NCBI GenBank assembly: GCA_910584735.1
Contig: CAJUBM010000140.1
Coordinates: 1 to 6,870 of the forward strand
Length of the DNA: 6,870 nt
Direction: 5' to 3'
Source of the DNA: an uncultured Muribaculaceae bacterium
GTDB taxonomy: Bacteria; Bacteroidota; Bacteroidia; Bacteroidales; Muribaculaceae
Part shown: piece by piece, positions 1 through 6,363 of the stretch
How the letters are laid out: every line of letters starts with the position of its first letter
Position numbering within the stretch: the stretch's first letter is position 1
Position numbers and translations under genes: made by a program
The notes under the pieces: generated by a model
The model's input: only the letters and a program-made list of their open reading frames with translations
What the model was told of the DNA's origin: nothing
Database searches by the model: none

Positions 1-80
1 CTTCTAAAAATTTTCCTCGGACAAACATTAAAATAATTTCGACCAGTTACTTATGTTTTTTCTCTTTTATAATGGATTGG

Positions 81-118
81 CAGAAAGGAGAGGCCGGGAT
101 GCGGCACGTTTCTTTCTG
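81..118. other. Two-part stem-loop in the left intergenic region
   Basis: CAGAAAG (81-87) pairs with CTTTCTG (112-118). Inside it, GCCG (93-96) pairs with CGGC (102-105) around a 5-base loop. The two helices are separated by unpaired purine-rich (88-92) and mixed (106-111) strands. There is no T-tract on either side, so it does not look like an intrinsic terminator. It could be a leader structure of a leftward transcript or chance. Confidence 0.3.
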
Positions 119-170
119 AAAGTCTGTTTGGTTAGTCGTTGTTTTGCCTGAAAAGTTGCAGACTGTGGTG

Positions 171-178
171 CAAAAGTA
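171..178 (-). promoter_or_regulatory. Possible minus-strand promoter -7 element
   Basis: The minus strand reads TACTTTTG here, an exact TAnnTTTG match, followed by GCACC, a common sequence context at Bacteroidales transcription starts. No TTTG or TTG lies about 20 bases upstream (near 198-205), so only half of the bipartite promoter is visible. It would drive leftward transcription toward a gene mostly outside the window. Confidence 0.35.
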
Positions 179-216
179 CGAAAAATATAGCGTTAATAGC
201 TTTTTTCATCGTTTAG

Positions 217-250
217 TTGTTGTATAATTCAGTCGTTTTAAGTAGTTTTG
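217..250 (+). promoter_or_regulatory. Promoter of the NlpC/P60-membrane protein operon
   Basis: TAGTTTTG at 243-250 matches the Bacteroidota -7 consensus TAnnTTTG exactly. TTGTTG at 217-222 supplies a -33 TTG, and 20 bases separate its last G from the -7 box, which is the expected spacing. The transcription start should fall near 256-259, leaving a leader of only about ten bases before the ATG at 268. Confidence 0.65.
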
Positions 251-267
251 CTTTCTAAAATGTATCT

Positions 268-1086
268 ATGAGACTTTTCCGGCTTCTTCAGATTGCTGTT
301 ATCGCTGTGTGTGGCGTCCTTGTGTTTTCAGGATGCCACTCCACGACTGCCACAACGGCTCATTACCGTGGTGATTCGGTGTATGGTGGCGATGGGAAGG
401 ATTCTCGCAAAGGTAAAGGCAAAGGAGGTAAGAAAAAGGGTGGCAAATCCGGGCGCTATCACGATAAAGAGTTGTTGGCCCGTGCAAAGCGTCTCTCCGA
501 CCCTTTGGCCCGTGCGTTGGTTACCGAGGCCGAGTCGTGGCTCGGAGTGCCTTATCGTTATGGCGGACAGGATAAGGACGGTACTGACTGCTCCGGCATG
601 ATAATGGAGGTGTATCGTAATGTATGCGGACTGAAACTGCCCCGTTCTTCCCGCGACCAAAGCGATTGGTGCCAGCCTGTGGCTACCGGAGCGATGCAGC
701 CGGGCGACCTTGTTTTTTTTGCCTCTGATGGCGAGTCGGTCTCGCATGTGGGTATGTATGTGGGCAACGGAGAGATGATACATGCCTCATCGTCACGCGG
801 GGTGATGCTATCGCCCTTATCTAACGATTACTGGGCCAACCGTTTCTATGGTGTAGGGCGCGTAGCTTCTGCCGAGACGGCATGGCAGGGACGGGCGCCA
901 CGCTCCTCGCGATCGTCCGCTCCATCGAAAACTTTGGTTGCCGATGCTAAGAAATCAACGTCTGAGCCAAAGACCTCTCCCTCTGACGGAAATCTTCCAG
1001 ATACGTTGCTCGAGGACGTTATAAATCAAAAAATAGATTCTATTTTTGTCGGGTCTTTGGAAAGCTCGGCAACACTGCATGAATGA
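268..1086 (+). CDS. NlpC/P60-family peptidoglycan endopeptidase lipoprotein (MepS/Spr-like)
   Basis: This is a predicted cell-wall hydrolase of the NlpC/P60 cysteine peptidase family, which cut peptide cross-links or stems in peptidoglycan. Residues 1-22 form a lipoprotein signal ending FSG before Cys23, the likely lipidated residue. Residues 43-63 are an unusual Gly/Lys tract. The catalytic domain spans about 80-200: Cys108 in DCSG, His160 in HVGMYVG and His172 in IHASS form the triad. The spacing (52 and 12) is almost that of E. coli MepS (Cys68, His119, His131). The tail 200-272 is Ser/Lys-rich and ends in a probable helix. The ATG at 268 sits just after a good promoter and gives a complete signal peptide. 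Its stop overlaps the next start as ATGA, so the two genes are probably translationally coupled. The family call is secure; the exact bond cleaved is not. Confidence 0.9.
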   Translation: MRLFRLLQIAVIAVCGVLVFSGCHSTTATTAHYRGDSVYGGDGKDSRKGKGKGGKKKGGKSGRYHDKELLARAKRLSDPLARALVTEAESWLGVPYRYGGQDKDGTDCSGMIMEVYRNVCGLKLPRSSRDQSDWCQPVATGAMQPGDLVFFASDGESVSHVGMYVGNGEMIHASSSRGVMLSPLSNDYWANRFYGVGRVASAETAWQGRAPRSSRSSAPSKTLVADAKKSTSEPKTSPSDGNLPDTLLEDVINQKIDSIFVGSLESSATLHE

Positions 1087-2768
1087 GTTCTTTGAAACGT
1101 AAAATGCTAAAAATGTCTGGTGTAAAAGAGATTACCCCGAAACAACGCGCTATTAAGGACAACCTGCTGGTTGTCCTCTGTATATTGGGAGGAATATTGA
1201 TAACAATACCTGGGATTTTATTGCAAAGTGTAGAAAATTTTGACGAGACTTATCAGGCATTGAGTGTGAGATTTTACCAAGACTCACCATTGGCTCCCCT
1301 TACATTCTTTTTAGGAAATATATGGAATAGAATATTTGGAGATACTCTATTGAACCTGCGGATACTACAGTTGCTATGCTATTTTGTATCAATAGGGATT
1401 GGCTGTCTGATTTTCTATAAGATGACTTCGCGAAAGGTTATGGCGGCTGTTTTGTTTATGGTGTTGTATGCTTCCTCCCGGCAGATGTCAATGTATCTTT
1501 ACGGATGGGACACCGGGGCTTATCCATTCGCGATGCTCTGTATGGCTTCTGTCTTTGCATATATTAGTAGACCGAGCCATAAACTGGCTGCATTGACCGG
1601 CGTAACGGCTGCTCTGTTTTCGATGAGTAGAATACCGTCAGTTGTTATAATCCCAATCATAGTGTTTTTTATTTTCAGGTTTAGAGGTGATAAAAAAGGA
1701 AAACTCGAAGATTTGGTGTGTTTCAGTGTATGTCTATTAATATCATTGATTGGAATTGTTTTAATGATATATGGTAATTTTGGTGCATTTTTTAAAGCAT
1801 GGAATCCTGATAACATTATAACAGGACATTCTCCCTATCAATTTCATAGACATTTGAAGGGAATTATAGAGATAGCACCCAGGGAATTGGTGGAGAGCCT
1901 GATTCCGATTACATGTGTGATTGCTGGTGTCGGAATTGTTTGGGTAAAAAAGAAGAAATTAGTTGTTATCGTTACGCTTTGTGTTATAATATCGATTATA
2001 ACCCTTTCGTTATTATGGATTTTACCCATTAGGATCTTTTTTGGAGGATGGTTGTTGATTTTTATTGTGGCTTTGTTTTATAATCCGCTTTCAGGGTTGT
2101 TTTATAAGCAGGTAAGAAATCAGGATGAATATAATAAGAAACTCTTTTGGGTTGTGGTTGTCTTTGCCGTTGTTCCTATTATTGGTAGTGATAGGCTGCT
2201 CGAAAGATGGATGGTGTTGCCTTTGTTGCCAGTGGCATTGGTTTTATGTTATAGAGATGTTAAAAAATACATACTACCTATTGCGTGGTTTATGATGGTA
2301 GCAGTTGTGACTATGACTGTTGCCAAGAATGGGGTATGGATTTATGAAGGCCTCAATCGCATGAGTGCTATTTCTCCACGGCTTGCAGGTATGTGCCAAG
2401 GCGATGAGGTGTATAGGGCGGTTGAGGATGTGCAAAATGCAGTCGAGAGGCTTAATAAGGAAGATAGGAACTATACTTTTGTAGGACTTAAAAAGTATTT
2501 GGGAGCATATGTGGCGGATCCGGATTGCCTCTATAATTTTCAGCATTTTCATTATCTGGATTTTGAAAAGGATAAGGAGATGTATGAACGTAGATTGATT
2601 GGATATGACGCTATAATCGTTATGCCGACGTTATATTCCTATTCTGAGATGAATGATGCTTTCTTTGATTTTCTTGGGGAGCATGGATATGAGAAGACTA
2701 CTCAAGGTAAGTATTCAGATAGATACGATGTATATATAAGGACCACTGCGCAGGGGCAGCCAAAATGA
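1083..2768 (+). CDS. Polytopic membrane protein, probable GT-C-type glycosyltransferase
   Basis: This 561-residue protein has a basic N-terminus, about 11-12 hydrophobic segments (near 27-48, 93-112, 118-132, 143-161, 167-200, 208-230, 271-288, 292-315, 317-335, 354-390, 396-416) and a soluble C-terminal domain of about 140 residues. After the first membrane segment comes ENFDETYQ, with acidic Asp54-Glu55, then APLTFFLGNIWNRIFGDT and LNLRIL. This acidic first loop followed by a PL...FGD..L.LR pattern resembles ArnT/PMT-type GT-C enzymes, which move sugars from polyprenyl-phosphate carriers at the outer face of the inner membrane. I infer the enzyme class from this pattern and the topology; substrate and acceptor are unknown. 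Its start overlaps the upstream lipoprotein stop by four bases. Hand counts of three 60-base samples give about 32-37% G+C, against 50-65% in neighbouring genes, so it may have been acquired separately. A non-enzymatic membrane protein remains possible. Confidence 0.7.
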   Translation: MSSLKRKMLKMSGVKEITPKQRAIKDNLLVVLCILGGILITIPGILLQSVENFDETYQALSVRFYQDSPLAPLTFFLGNIWNRIFGDTLLNLRILQLLCYFVSIGIGCLIFYKMTSRKVMAAVLFMVLYASSRQMSMYLYGWDTGAYPFAMLCMASVFAYISRPSHKLAALTGVTAALFSMSRIPSVVIIPIIVFFIFRFRGDKKGKLEDLVCFSVCLLISLIGIVLMIYGNFGAFFKAWNPDNIITGHSPYQFHRHLKGIIEIAPRELVESLIPITCVIAGVGIVWVKKKKLVVIVTLCVIISIITLSLLWILPIRIFFGGWLLIFIVALFYNPLSGLFYKQVRNQDEYNKKLFWVVVVFAVVPIIGSDRLLERWMVLPLLPVALVLCYRDVKKYILPIAWFMMVAVVTMTVAKNGVWIYEGLNRMSAISPRLAGMCQGDEVYRAVEDVQNAVERLNKEDRNYTFVGLKKYLGAYVADPDCLYNFQHFHYLDFEKDKEMYERRLIGYDAIIVMPTLYSYSEMNDAFFDFLGEHGYEKTTQGKYSDRYDVYIRTTAQGQPK

Positions 2769-2790
2769 TTATAGTCGGTTGGGTTTAAAG

Positions 2791-2826
2791 AATAAAAAGG
2801 CGCTTATCACTAAGCGCCTTTTTATT
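2791..2826. terminator. Bidirectional intrinsic terminator
   Basis: A perfect 16-bp stem (2791-2806 with 2811-2826) encloses the loop TCAC. The core is GGCGCTTA/TAAGCGCC, flanked by A-tracts on the left and T-tracts on the right, so it works on either strand. It lies 22 bases after the membrane protein stop. It could also stop leftward transcripts running past lpxH, whose own downstream region has no clear terminator. On the minus strand the loop reads GTGA, a GNRA tetraloop. Confidence 0.9.
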
Positions 2827-2925
2827 GGTTTCCAATAGGTACAATTTCTAAGGTAAAAAAGATTGTTTTAGGTTTGTGGTGCAAATGTCGGCATTTCCAT
2901 AGGTGCGGCAAAATATATTTGTATG

Positions 2926-2954
2926 TTTTACGGCATGGTTTTAAAGCCGTAAAA
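2926..2954. repeat. Inverted repeat between convergent genes
   Basis: TTTTACGGC (2926-2934) and GCCGTAAAA (2946-2954) form a perfect 9-bp inverted repeat around an 11-base A/T-rich spacer. T-runs are on the 5' arm and A-runs on the 3' arm, the reverse of an intrinsic terminator on both strands. It might be a protein-binding palindrome, a remnant, or an RNA structure. The rest of 2827-3064 shows no gene. Confidence 0.5.
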
Positions 2955-3064
2955 TCGCAATGGGAGCCTGTTGACTGGTGCAATCGTTTGTGAATCAACG
3001 TAAAAATGTTTTAAGTGGGAAGATTGAGAATGATGTTAAAATTAGTTAATATTAATAGTGAGGC

Positions 3065-3847
3065 TTACTTTTTGCCATTTTCGGAGAAAATATTCAAAGA
3101 AAATTTAGTGCCATCAAACATTCCGTAGGAGTTGTGCGAAATCCAGTCGCCGAGAATAACCATGCGGGCGTGACCGGAGGGTAGAGGATAGTCGGCCAGG
3201 CAGTGACGGTGTCCGAAAATGAAATAATCTATAGGGTTGTCGGTATTCATGGCCTCGTATTGTCGGCAGAAATCCACTAACGGTTCTGTATCGGGGTCGA
3301 ATTGAGGGGCTACGTAGTTTGAGAAGTCGCGTGACGAGGAGGACCATCCATGCGCGAAAGGGATTGTCCAACGTGGATGGATTCCGGCATAGAGTTTCTG
3401 TAGGATTTTATTTCGAAATATACCCTGTATTATACGGAAACCAGCGTTGACTTTTCCCTGACGGTCGCCATGGGCCATAAGGAACCGTTTCCCGAGAATG
3501 TCGCGCACAACTACTCCGTCAAGAATCTCAATTCCAATCTCATCGCGCAGATAATCGAAAAGCCATATGTCGTGGTTCCCTTTGAACCACGATACCTTCA
3601 CCCCGCTGTCTGCCAGCCGGGCCAAGACACCGAAGAAACGGGTATATCCGCGAGGCACCACCGTGCGGTATTCGAACCAATAATCAAGCACATCCCCCAC
3701 CATAATCAGTTCGGAGGCTTCGCCGATTAGCGATTCAAGAAAGTGTACCACGCGGAGTTCGTGTTCACGCGGTGACGGGATATAGGATGCTCCGAGGTGC
3801 AGGTCGGATATGAAGTAGACCGGCTTCGGACGCAGATGCGGTTGCAT
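3065..3847 (-). CDS. lpxH: UDP-2,3-diacylglucosamine diphosphatase (LpxH), lipid A synthesis
   Basis: LpxH hydrolyses UDP-2,3-diacylglucosamine to lipid X (2,3-diacylglucosamine 1-phosphate) and UMP, the fourth step of lipid A synthesis, on the cytoplasmic face of the inner membrane. The 260-residue protein carries the full calcineurin-like metal site. Counting from the chosen ATG, these are Asp15 and His17 (SDLHLG), Asp52 (GDVLDYW), Asn92-His93 (GNHD), His126 (HGD), and His214 and His216 (GHRH). Length is slightly above the 240 residues of E. coli LpxH. An in-frame GTG three codons upstream (3856) is possible, but the ATG at 3847 is preferred and loses no conserved residue. It follows the DUF59 gene by 77 bases with no promoter visible between, so the two are probably cotranscribed. 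A related UDP-sugar pyrophosphatase activity cannot be excluded by motif reading alone. Confidence 0.88.
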   Translation of the reverse strand: MQPHLRPKPVYFISDLHLGASYIPSPREHELRVVHFLESLIGEASELIMVGDVLDYWFEYRTVVPRGYTRFFGVLARLADSGVKVSWFKGNHDIWLFDYLRDEIGIEILDGVVVRDILGKRFLMAHGDRQGKVNAGFRIIQGIFRNKILQKLYAGIHPRWTIPFAHGWSSSSRDFSNYVAPQFDPDTEPLVDFCRQYEAMNTDNPIDYFIFGHRHCLADYPLPSGHARMVILGDWISHNSYGMFDGTKFSLNIFSENGKK

Positions 3848-3924
3848 AGTTTCCACAGAGGGGATGGATTGGCGGCTGGGGTTGTTGTAGATATTAAAGG
3901 CTCTTGAATGGGGATGTGCCGGGG

Positions 3925-4245
3925 TCAGAGAAAGCCTAATTCAAGTTTTGCTTCCTCCGACATCATATCCTTGGTCCATTCCGGCTCGAATACGAGGTTC
4001 AGGGTAACCGACTTTATGCCATCTATGGATTCGAGTTTCTGACGGGCATCCTCCATTATAAAATCAGCCATGGGGCAGGATGGTGCGGTCATGGTCATGT
4101 CGATAGTCAGATTCCCCTCCTGGGACAGGTCTATTTTATAGATTAGGCCGAGGCTGTAGATGTCAACCGGTATTTCGGGGTCGAACACCGTTTTCAGCAT
4201 CGCTACTATTTTTTCTTCAAGTTCAAGATGGGTTTGTGAGTCCAT
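3925..4245 (-). CDS. DUF59/MIP18-family iron-sulfur cluster assembly protein (SufT/PaaD-like)
   Basis: This 106-residue soluble protein consists almost wholly of a DUF59 (MIP18) domain, a family that helps assemble or deliver Fe-S clusters to target proteins. Visible signatures are FDPEIPVDIYSLGLIY (residues 21-36), including Asp22-Pro23-Glu24, and TAPSCPMADF (53-62), with the conserved Cys57. The C-terminus FEPEW...EEAKLELGFL also fits the family. The frame is open upstream to 4317, but I place the start at the ATG at 4245. The conserved domain begins shortly after it, and a TAACTTTG promoter element (4282-4289) lies inside the longer version. The gene is first in a probable two-gene unit with lpxH and is divergent from the barrel gene at 4430. 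No other suf gene is in the window, so its target is unknown. Confidence 0.85.
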   Translation of the reverse strand: MDSQTHLELEEKIVAMLKTVFDPEIPVDIYSLGLIYKIDLSQEGNLTIDMTMTAPSCPMADFIMEDARQKLESIDGIKSVTLNLVFEPEWTKDMMSEEAKLELGFL

Positions 4246-4281
4246 ATCGGTGGATTTGGAAAAATTATGGGGTTGTGGGTC

Positions 4282-4289
4282 CAAAGTTA
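4282..4289 (-). promoter_or_regulatory. Promoter -7 element of the DUF59-lpxH unit
   Basis: The minus strand reads TAACTTTG, an exact TAnnTTTG match, about 37 bases before the ATG at 4245. A TTG lies upstream, but only 16 bases separate it from the box, shorter than the usual 19-21, so the -33 element is uncertain. The position argues against using the longer upstream reading frame. Confidence 0.6.
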
Positions 4290-4356
4290 CGAAAAAAACG
4301 CGTATCAAGTTCATCATAAATAATGGACGTCTATAAATTTGAATCTTTAATTAGGG

Positions 4357-4384
4357 TTTGTTTAAATATTTTAGAGTAACTTTG
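4357..4384 (+). promoter_or_regulatory. Promoter of the outer-membrane barrel gene
   Basis: TAACTTTG at 4377-4384 matches TAnnTTTG. TTTG at 4357-4360 is a possible -33 element, although the 16-base gap is shorter than usual. The leader would be about 40 bases to the ATG at 4430. This element lies back to back with the minus-strand promoter at 4282-4289, so 4246-4429 is a divergent control region. Confidence 0.6.
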
Positions 4385-4429
4385 CCTCCGAGAACAATCT
4401 ATGTATTTTTCCATTTTATCAAAACACAT

Positions 4430-5071
4430 ATGAAATTCGTTAAGAAGATTTTTTCTGCAGCATTATTGGGATTGGCTATTTTTACGGCTGCTCCACAGGC
4501 TGAGGCTGCAGGGCCGTTCCGCTTCGGTATAAAGGCCGGTGTTGCCATTAATGATTTGAAATTCAACGAGGATGCGTTCAACGCTAACAACCGCACCGGC
4601 TTTACGGGAGGTCTGACCGCACAGTTCGTTGTGCCCCTCACAGGTATCGGTTGCGACATCTCGGCTATGTACACCCATCGCTCCAACCGTATTTCGGTCA
4701 ATTCGACTGATGCTAACGGCACCTCTGCTTCAAGTATGAATGTGAACCGCGACTATCTGGAGATTCCCGTAAATTTCCGCTGGGAGATAAATATCATAGG
4801 CATAAATAAGATTGTGGCTCCTTTCATCACAACGGGCCCTGATTTCTCGTTCCTTATGTCTAAGCAGAATGTAAACGATGCCTGGAAAGAAAAGAAATTC
4901 GACCTCGCCTGGAACTTCGGCTTCGGACTGCAGTTCGTACAGAAAGTACAGATTGCTGCCTCCTACGGTCTCGGTTTGACGAAGAGCGCTTCCGGCGATG
5001 CCTCACTTTACGGCACGGGGATAGACAGCAAGAACCGGTTCTGGACAGTTACCGCCGCTTACCTTTTTTAA
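4430..5071 (+). CDS. Small outer-membrane beta-barrel protein (PorT-like/OMP_b-brl family)
   Basis: This 213-residue exported protein begins with a clear signal peptide: KKIF, a hydrophobic stretch 8-20, and an AEA motif with probable cleavage after Ala26. The mature part opens with FRFGIKAGVAINDLKF and alternates short amphipathic strands with turns: GFTGGLTAQFVV (57-68), DYLEIPVNFRWEI (108-120), LAWNFGFGLQFV (159-170) and VQIAASYGLGL (173-183). It ends RFWTVTAAYLF, with the terminal aromatic residue expected of a barrel inserted by the BAM machinery. An eight-strand barrel of the OMP_b-brl_2/PorT-like class common in Bacteroidota is likely; the specific role is unknown, and it should not be read as the type IX secretion protein PorT itself. 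The frame extends upstream to a TTG at 4358, but the promoter at 4377 and the intact signal peptide fix the ATG at 4430. It converges with the OmpA gene. Confidence 0.85.
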   Translation: MKFVKKIFSAALLGLAIFTAAPQAEAAGPFRFGIKAGVAINDLKFNEDAFNANNRTGFTGGLTAQFVVPLTGIGCDISAMYTHRSNRISVNSTDANGTSASSMNVNRDYLEIPVNFRWEINIIGINKIVAPFITTGPDFSFLMSKQNVNDAWKEKKFDLAWNFGFGLQFVQKVQIAASYGLGLTKSASGDASLYGTGIDSKNRFWTVTAAYLF

Positions 5072-5094
5072 GGCCGAAACACTATACTAATGAG

Positions 5095-5130
5095 GGGAGG
5101 CGTGTCAAAATTAAATTTGACACGCCTCCC
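5095..5130. terminator. Shared bidirectional terminator hairpin
   Basis: A perfect 15-bp stem, GGGAGGCGTGTCAAA (5095-5109) with 5116-5130, encloses a 6-base A/T loop. It sits almost exactly midway between the two convergent stop codons: 23 bases from the barrel gene and 24 from the OmpA gene. The T-tracts after the stem are weak on both strands, so termination efficiency is uncertain, but position and stem strength favour a two-way terminator. Confidence 0.8.
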
Positions 5131-5154
5131 AGTTATTTAGTTGTCAGTGTTAGA

Positions 5155-6363
5155 TTAATTGCCGGGAACAAAGATTACGATGCGGTTCCAGTCGTTGGTG
5201 GTGTAGGGCTGCTTTGCGGATCCTTCGGCATCCATGCTGAGGCGGTTGGAGGCAATTCCGTAGGTGTTTACGAGAGTGTCGTAGACGGCTTGGGCGCGAC
5301 GTTTTGACAGTTCCATATTGTACTCGGATGTGCCGGTGTCTTTGTCGGCATAGCCCTGGATAAGTACGTTTACATCGGGATTATCCTTAAGATACTGCGC
5401 TACGTTGTAGACATTCACCATCTCTTCGTCTGTGATTACGGCAGAGTTGATTTTGAAGCGTACTGTAGACATCATCGGGGCTGCGCTCGGCGGGCAGTCG
5501 GCCTGTTTCACTTCGGGGCAGGGAAGCTGTGCCTGTGCGGCTGCCAATGCTGCCGACGTTGCTGCGAGTTCTCCACGCAGATTGTTAATCTGGCCGTTCA
5601 GCCCTGATATATATGCTGCATCCTTGCAGGGATTGTAAGCCGTATAGTTCACTCCTCCAAGGTTGAATGAGAGACCGCCGGTAGCTTGGATGTTTATGTC
5701 GATAGGCTTGTCGTAGGCACAGTTGTTCAAGTTGTCGCCGAAGAATGAAGCGCGTCCTTCAAGGAAGAAGTCGACATACCTACACAGACGGAATCTGAAC
5801 TGGATACCTGCCGATACAGGGAGGGTCCAGGAGGTGGTACGCAGCTTCCCGTTATCGCGTACGATATTCGAGCCGGCTGACTTTATATCCCATGCATATG
5901 TGCCGCCTAACCCTACGAACGGGATTACACTTACGGGGCGGTCGGCATCGACACCTCCCAGGGAGTTGCACATATCCCACATAAAGTCGAAGTTGAGCGA
6001 TGCGTAGCGGGCCTTCGAATAAGAGTCGTTATCCCAGTGCCATGCGCCGTAATATCCGCTGAAGCGGAATCCCAGATAGGGGGAGAACCATCGGCCGAAG
6101 CCTAAGTTATAGGTCGCTGTGATGTGGCGTTTGGGGTCTTGTCCCTCGGGGAGCTTGTTCTCGAACAGAGGCACATCGATTCCGGCGCCGAGTTGGATGA
6201 ACCAGTTGTCGCCACGATCCACAGAGTATTGTGTCTTACAGTCGGCCACGTCCATTACAGTCACGCTTTCTTCCTCTACGACCACTGTGTCCTGTGCATA
6301 TGCGCTCGCTGCGTAGAAGAGCCCGCATGCAACGGAAGAAACTAAGAGTAGGTTCTTTTTCAT
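5155..6363 (-). CDS. OmpA-family outer-membrane protein with N-terminal barrel and C-terminal peptidoglycan-binding domain
   Basis: This 402-residue protein probably anchors the outer membrane to peptidoglycan. A signal peptide (KKNLLLVSSVACGLFYAAS) ends in AYA, with cleavage likely before Gln24. Residues about 50-240 are barrel-like, with strands such as WFIQLGAGIDVPLF, YLGFRFSGYYGAW and VDFFLEGRASFF. A helical Ala/Gln-rich linker (248-280) leads to a Pro/Cys segment with Cys282 and Cys290, which may form a disulfide. The OmpA domain covers about 299-399: STVRFKINSAVI, then GYADKDTGTSEYNMELSKRRA, and finally NDWNRIVIF. Asp340 and Arg394 match the positions that bind diaminopimelate in OmpA domains. 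The ATG at 6363 gives a complete signal peptide and follows a TATCTTTG promoter element. The frame closes cleanly with TAA, and the domain appears full length. It is likely monocistronic. Confidence 0.9.
   Translation of the reverse strand: MKKNLLLVSSVACGLFYAASAYAQDTVVVEEESVTVMDVADCKTQYSVDRGDNWFIQLGAGIDVPLFENKLPEGQDPKRHITATYNLGFGRWFSPYLGFRFSGYYGAWHWDNDSYSKARYASLNFDFMWDMCNSLGGVDADRPVSVIPFVGLGGTYAWDIKSAGSNIVRDNGKLRTTSWTLPVSAGIQFRFRLCRYVDFFLEGRASFFGDNLNNCAYDKPIDINIQATGGLSFNLGGVNYTAYNPCKDAAYISGLNGQINNLRGELAATSAALAAAQAQLPCPEVKQADCPPSAAPMMSTVRFKINSAVITDEEMVNVYNVAQYLKDNPDVNVLIQGYADKDTGTSEYNMELSKRRAQAVYDTLVNTYGIASNRLSMDAEGSAKQPYTTNDWNRIVIFVPGN

Larger units (their letters stand above)
1..216. other. 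Non-coding region upstream of the NlpC/P60 gene
   Basis: I see no supportable gene here. The only coding hint is on the minus strand: an ATG at 28-26 opens a frame that stays open for nine codons to the window edge. That is far too short to call, but it would fit a divergent gene starting at the left edge. The stretch also contains a minus-strand TAnnTTTG box (171-178) and a two-part hairpin (81-118), listed separately. Both would lie in the 5' leader of such a leftward transcript. Confidence 0.5.

Noticed and set aside
1..28. Partial minus-strand gene at the left edge
   Set aside because: Only nine open codons are visible, too few to distinguish a gene from chance.
328..783. 151-residue minus-strand reading frame across the NlpC/P60 gene
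   Set aside because: It lies wholly opposite a gene with a complete catalytic triad and lipoprotein signal. It has no recognisable domain, so it is a shadow frame.
3848..3856. GTG start three codons upstream for lpxH
   Set aside because: The nearby ATG at 3847 is a more usual start and keeps every conserved residue. The GTG cannot be excluded but adds nothing.
4246..4317. Upstream extension of the DUF59 gene by 24 codons
   Set aside because: The extension contains the TAACTTTG promoter box and lies outside the conserved domain.
4358..4429. Upstream extension of the barrel gene to a TTG start
   Set aside because: It overlaps the promoter box at 4377-4384 and would bury the signal peptide behind 24 extra residues.
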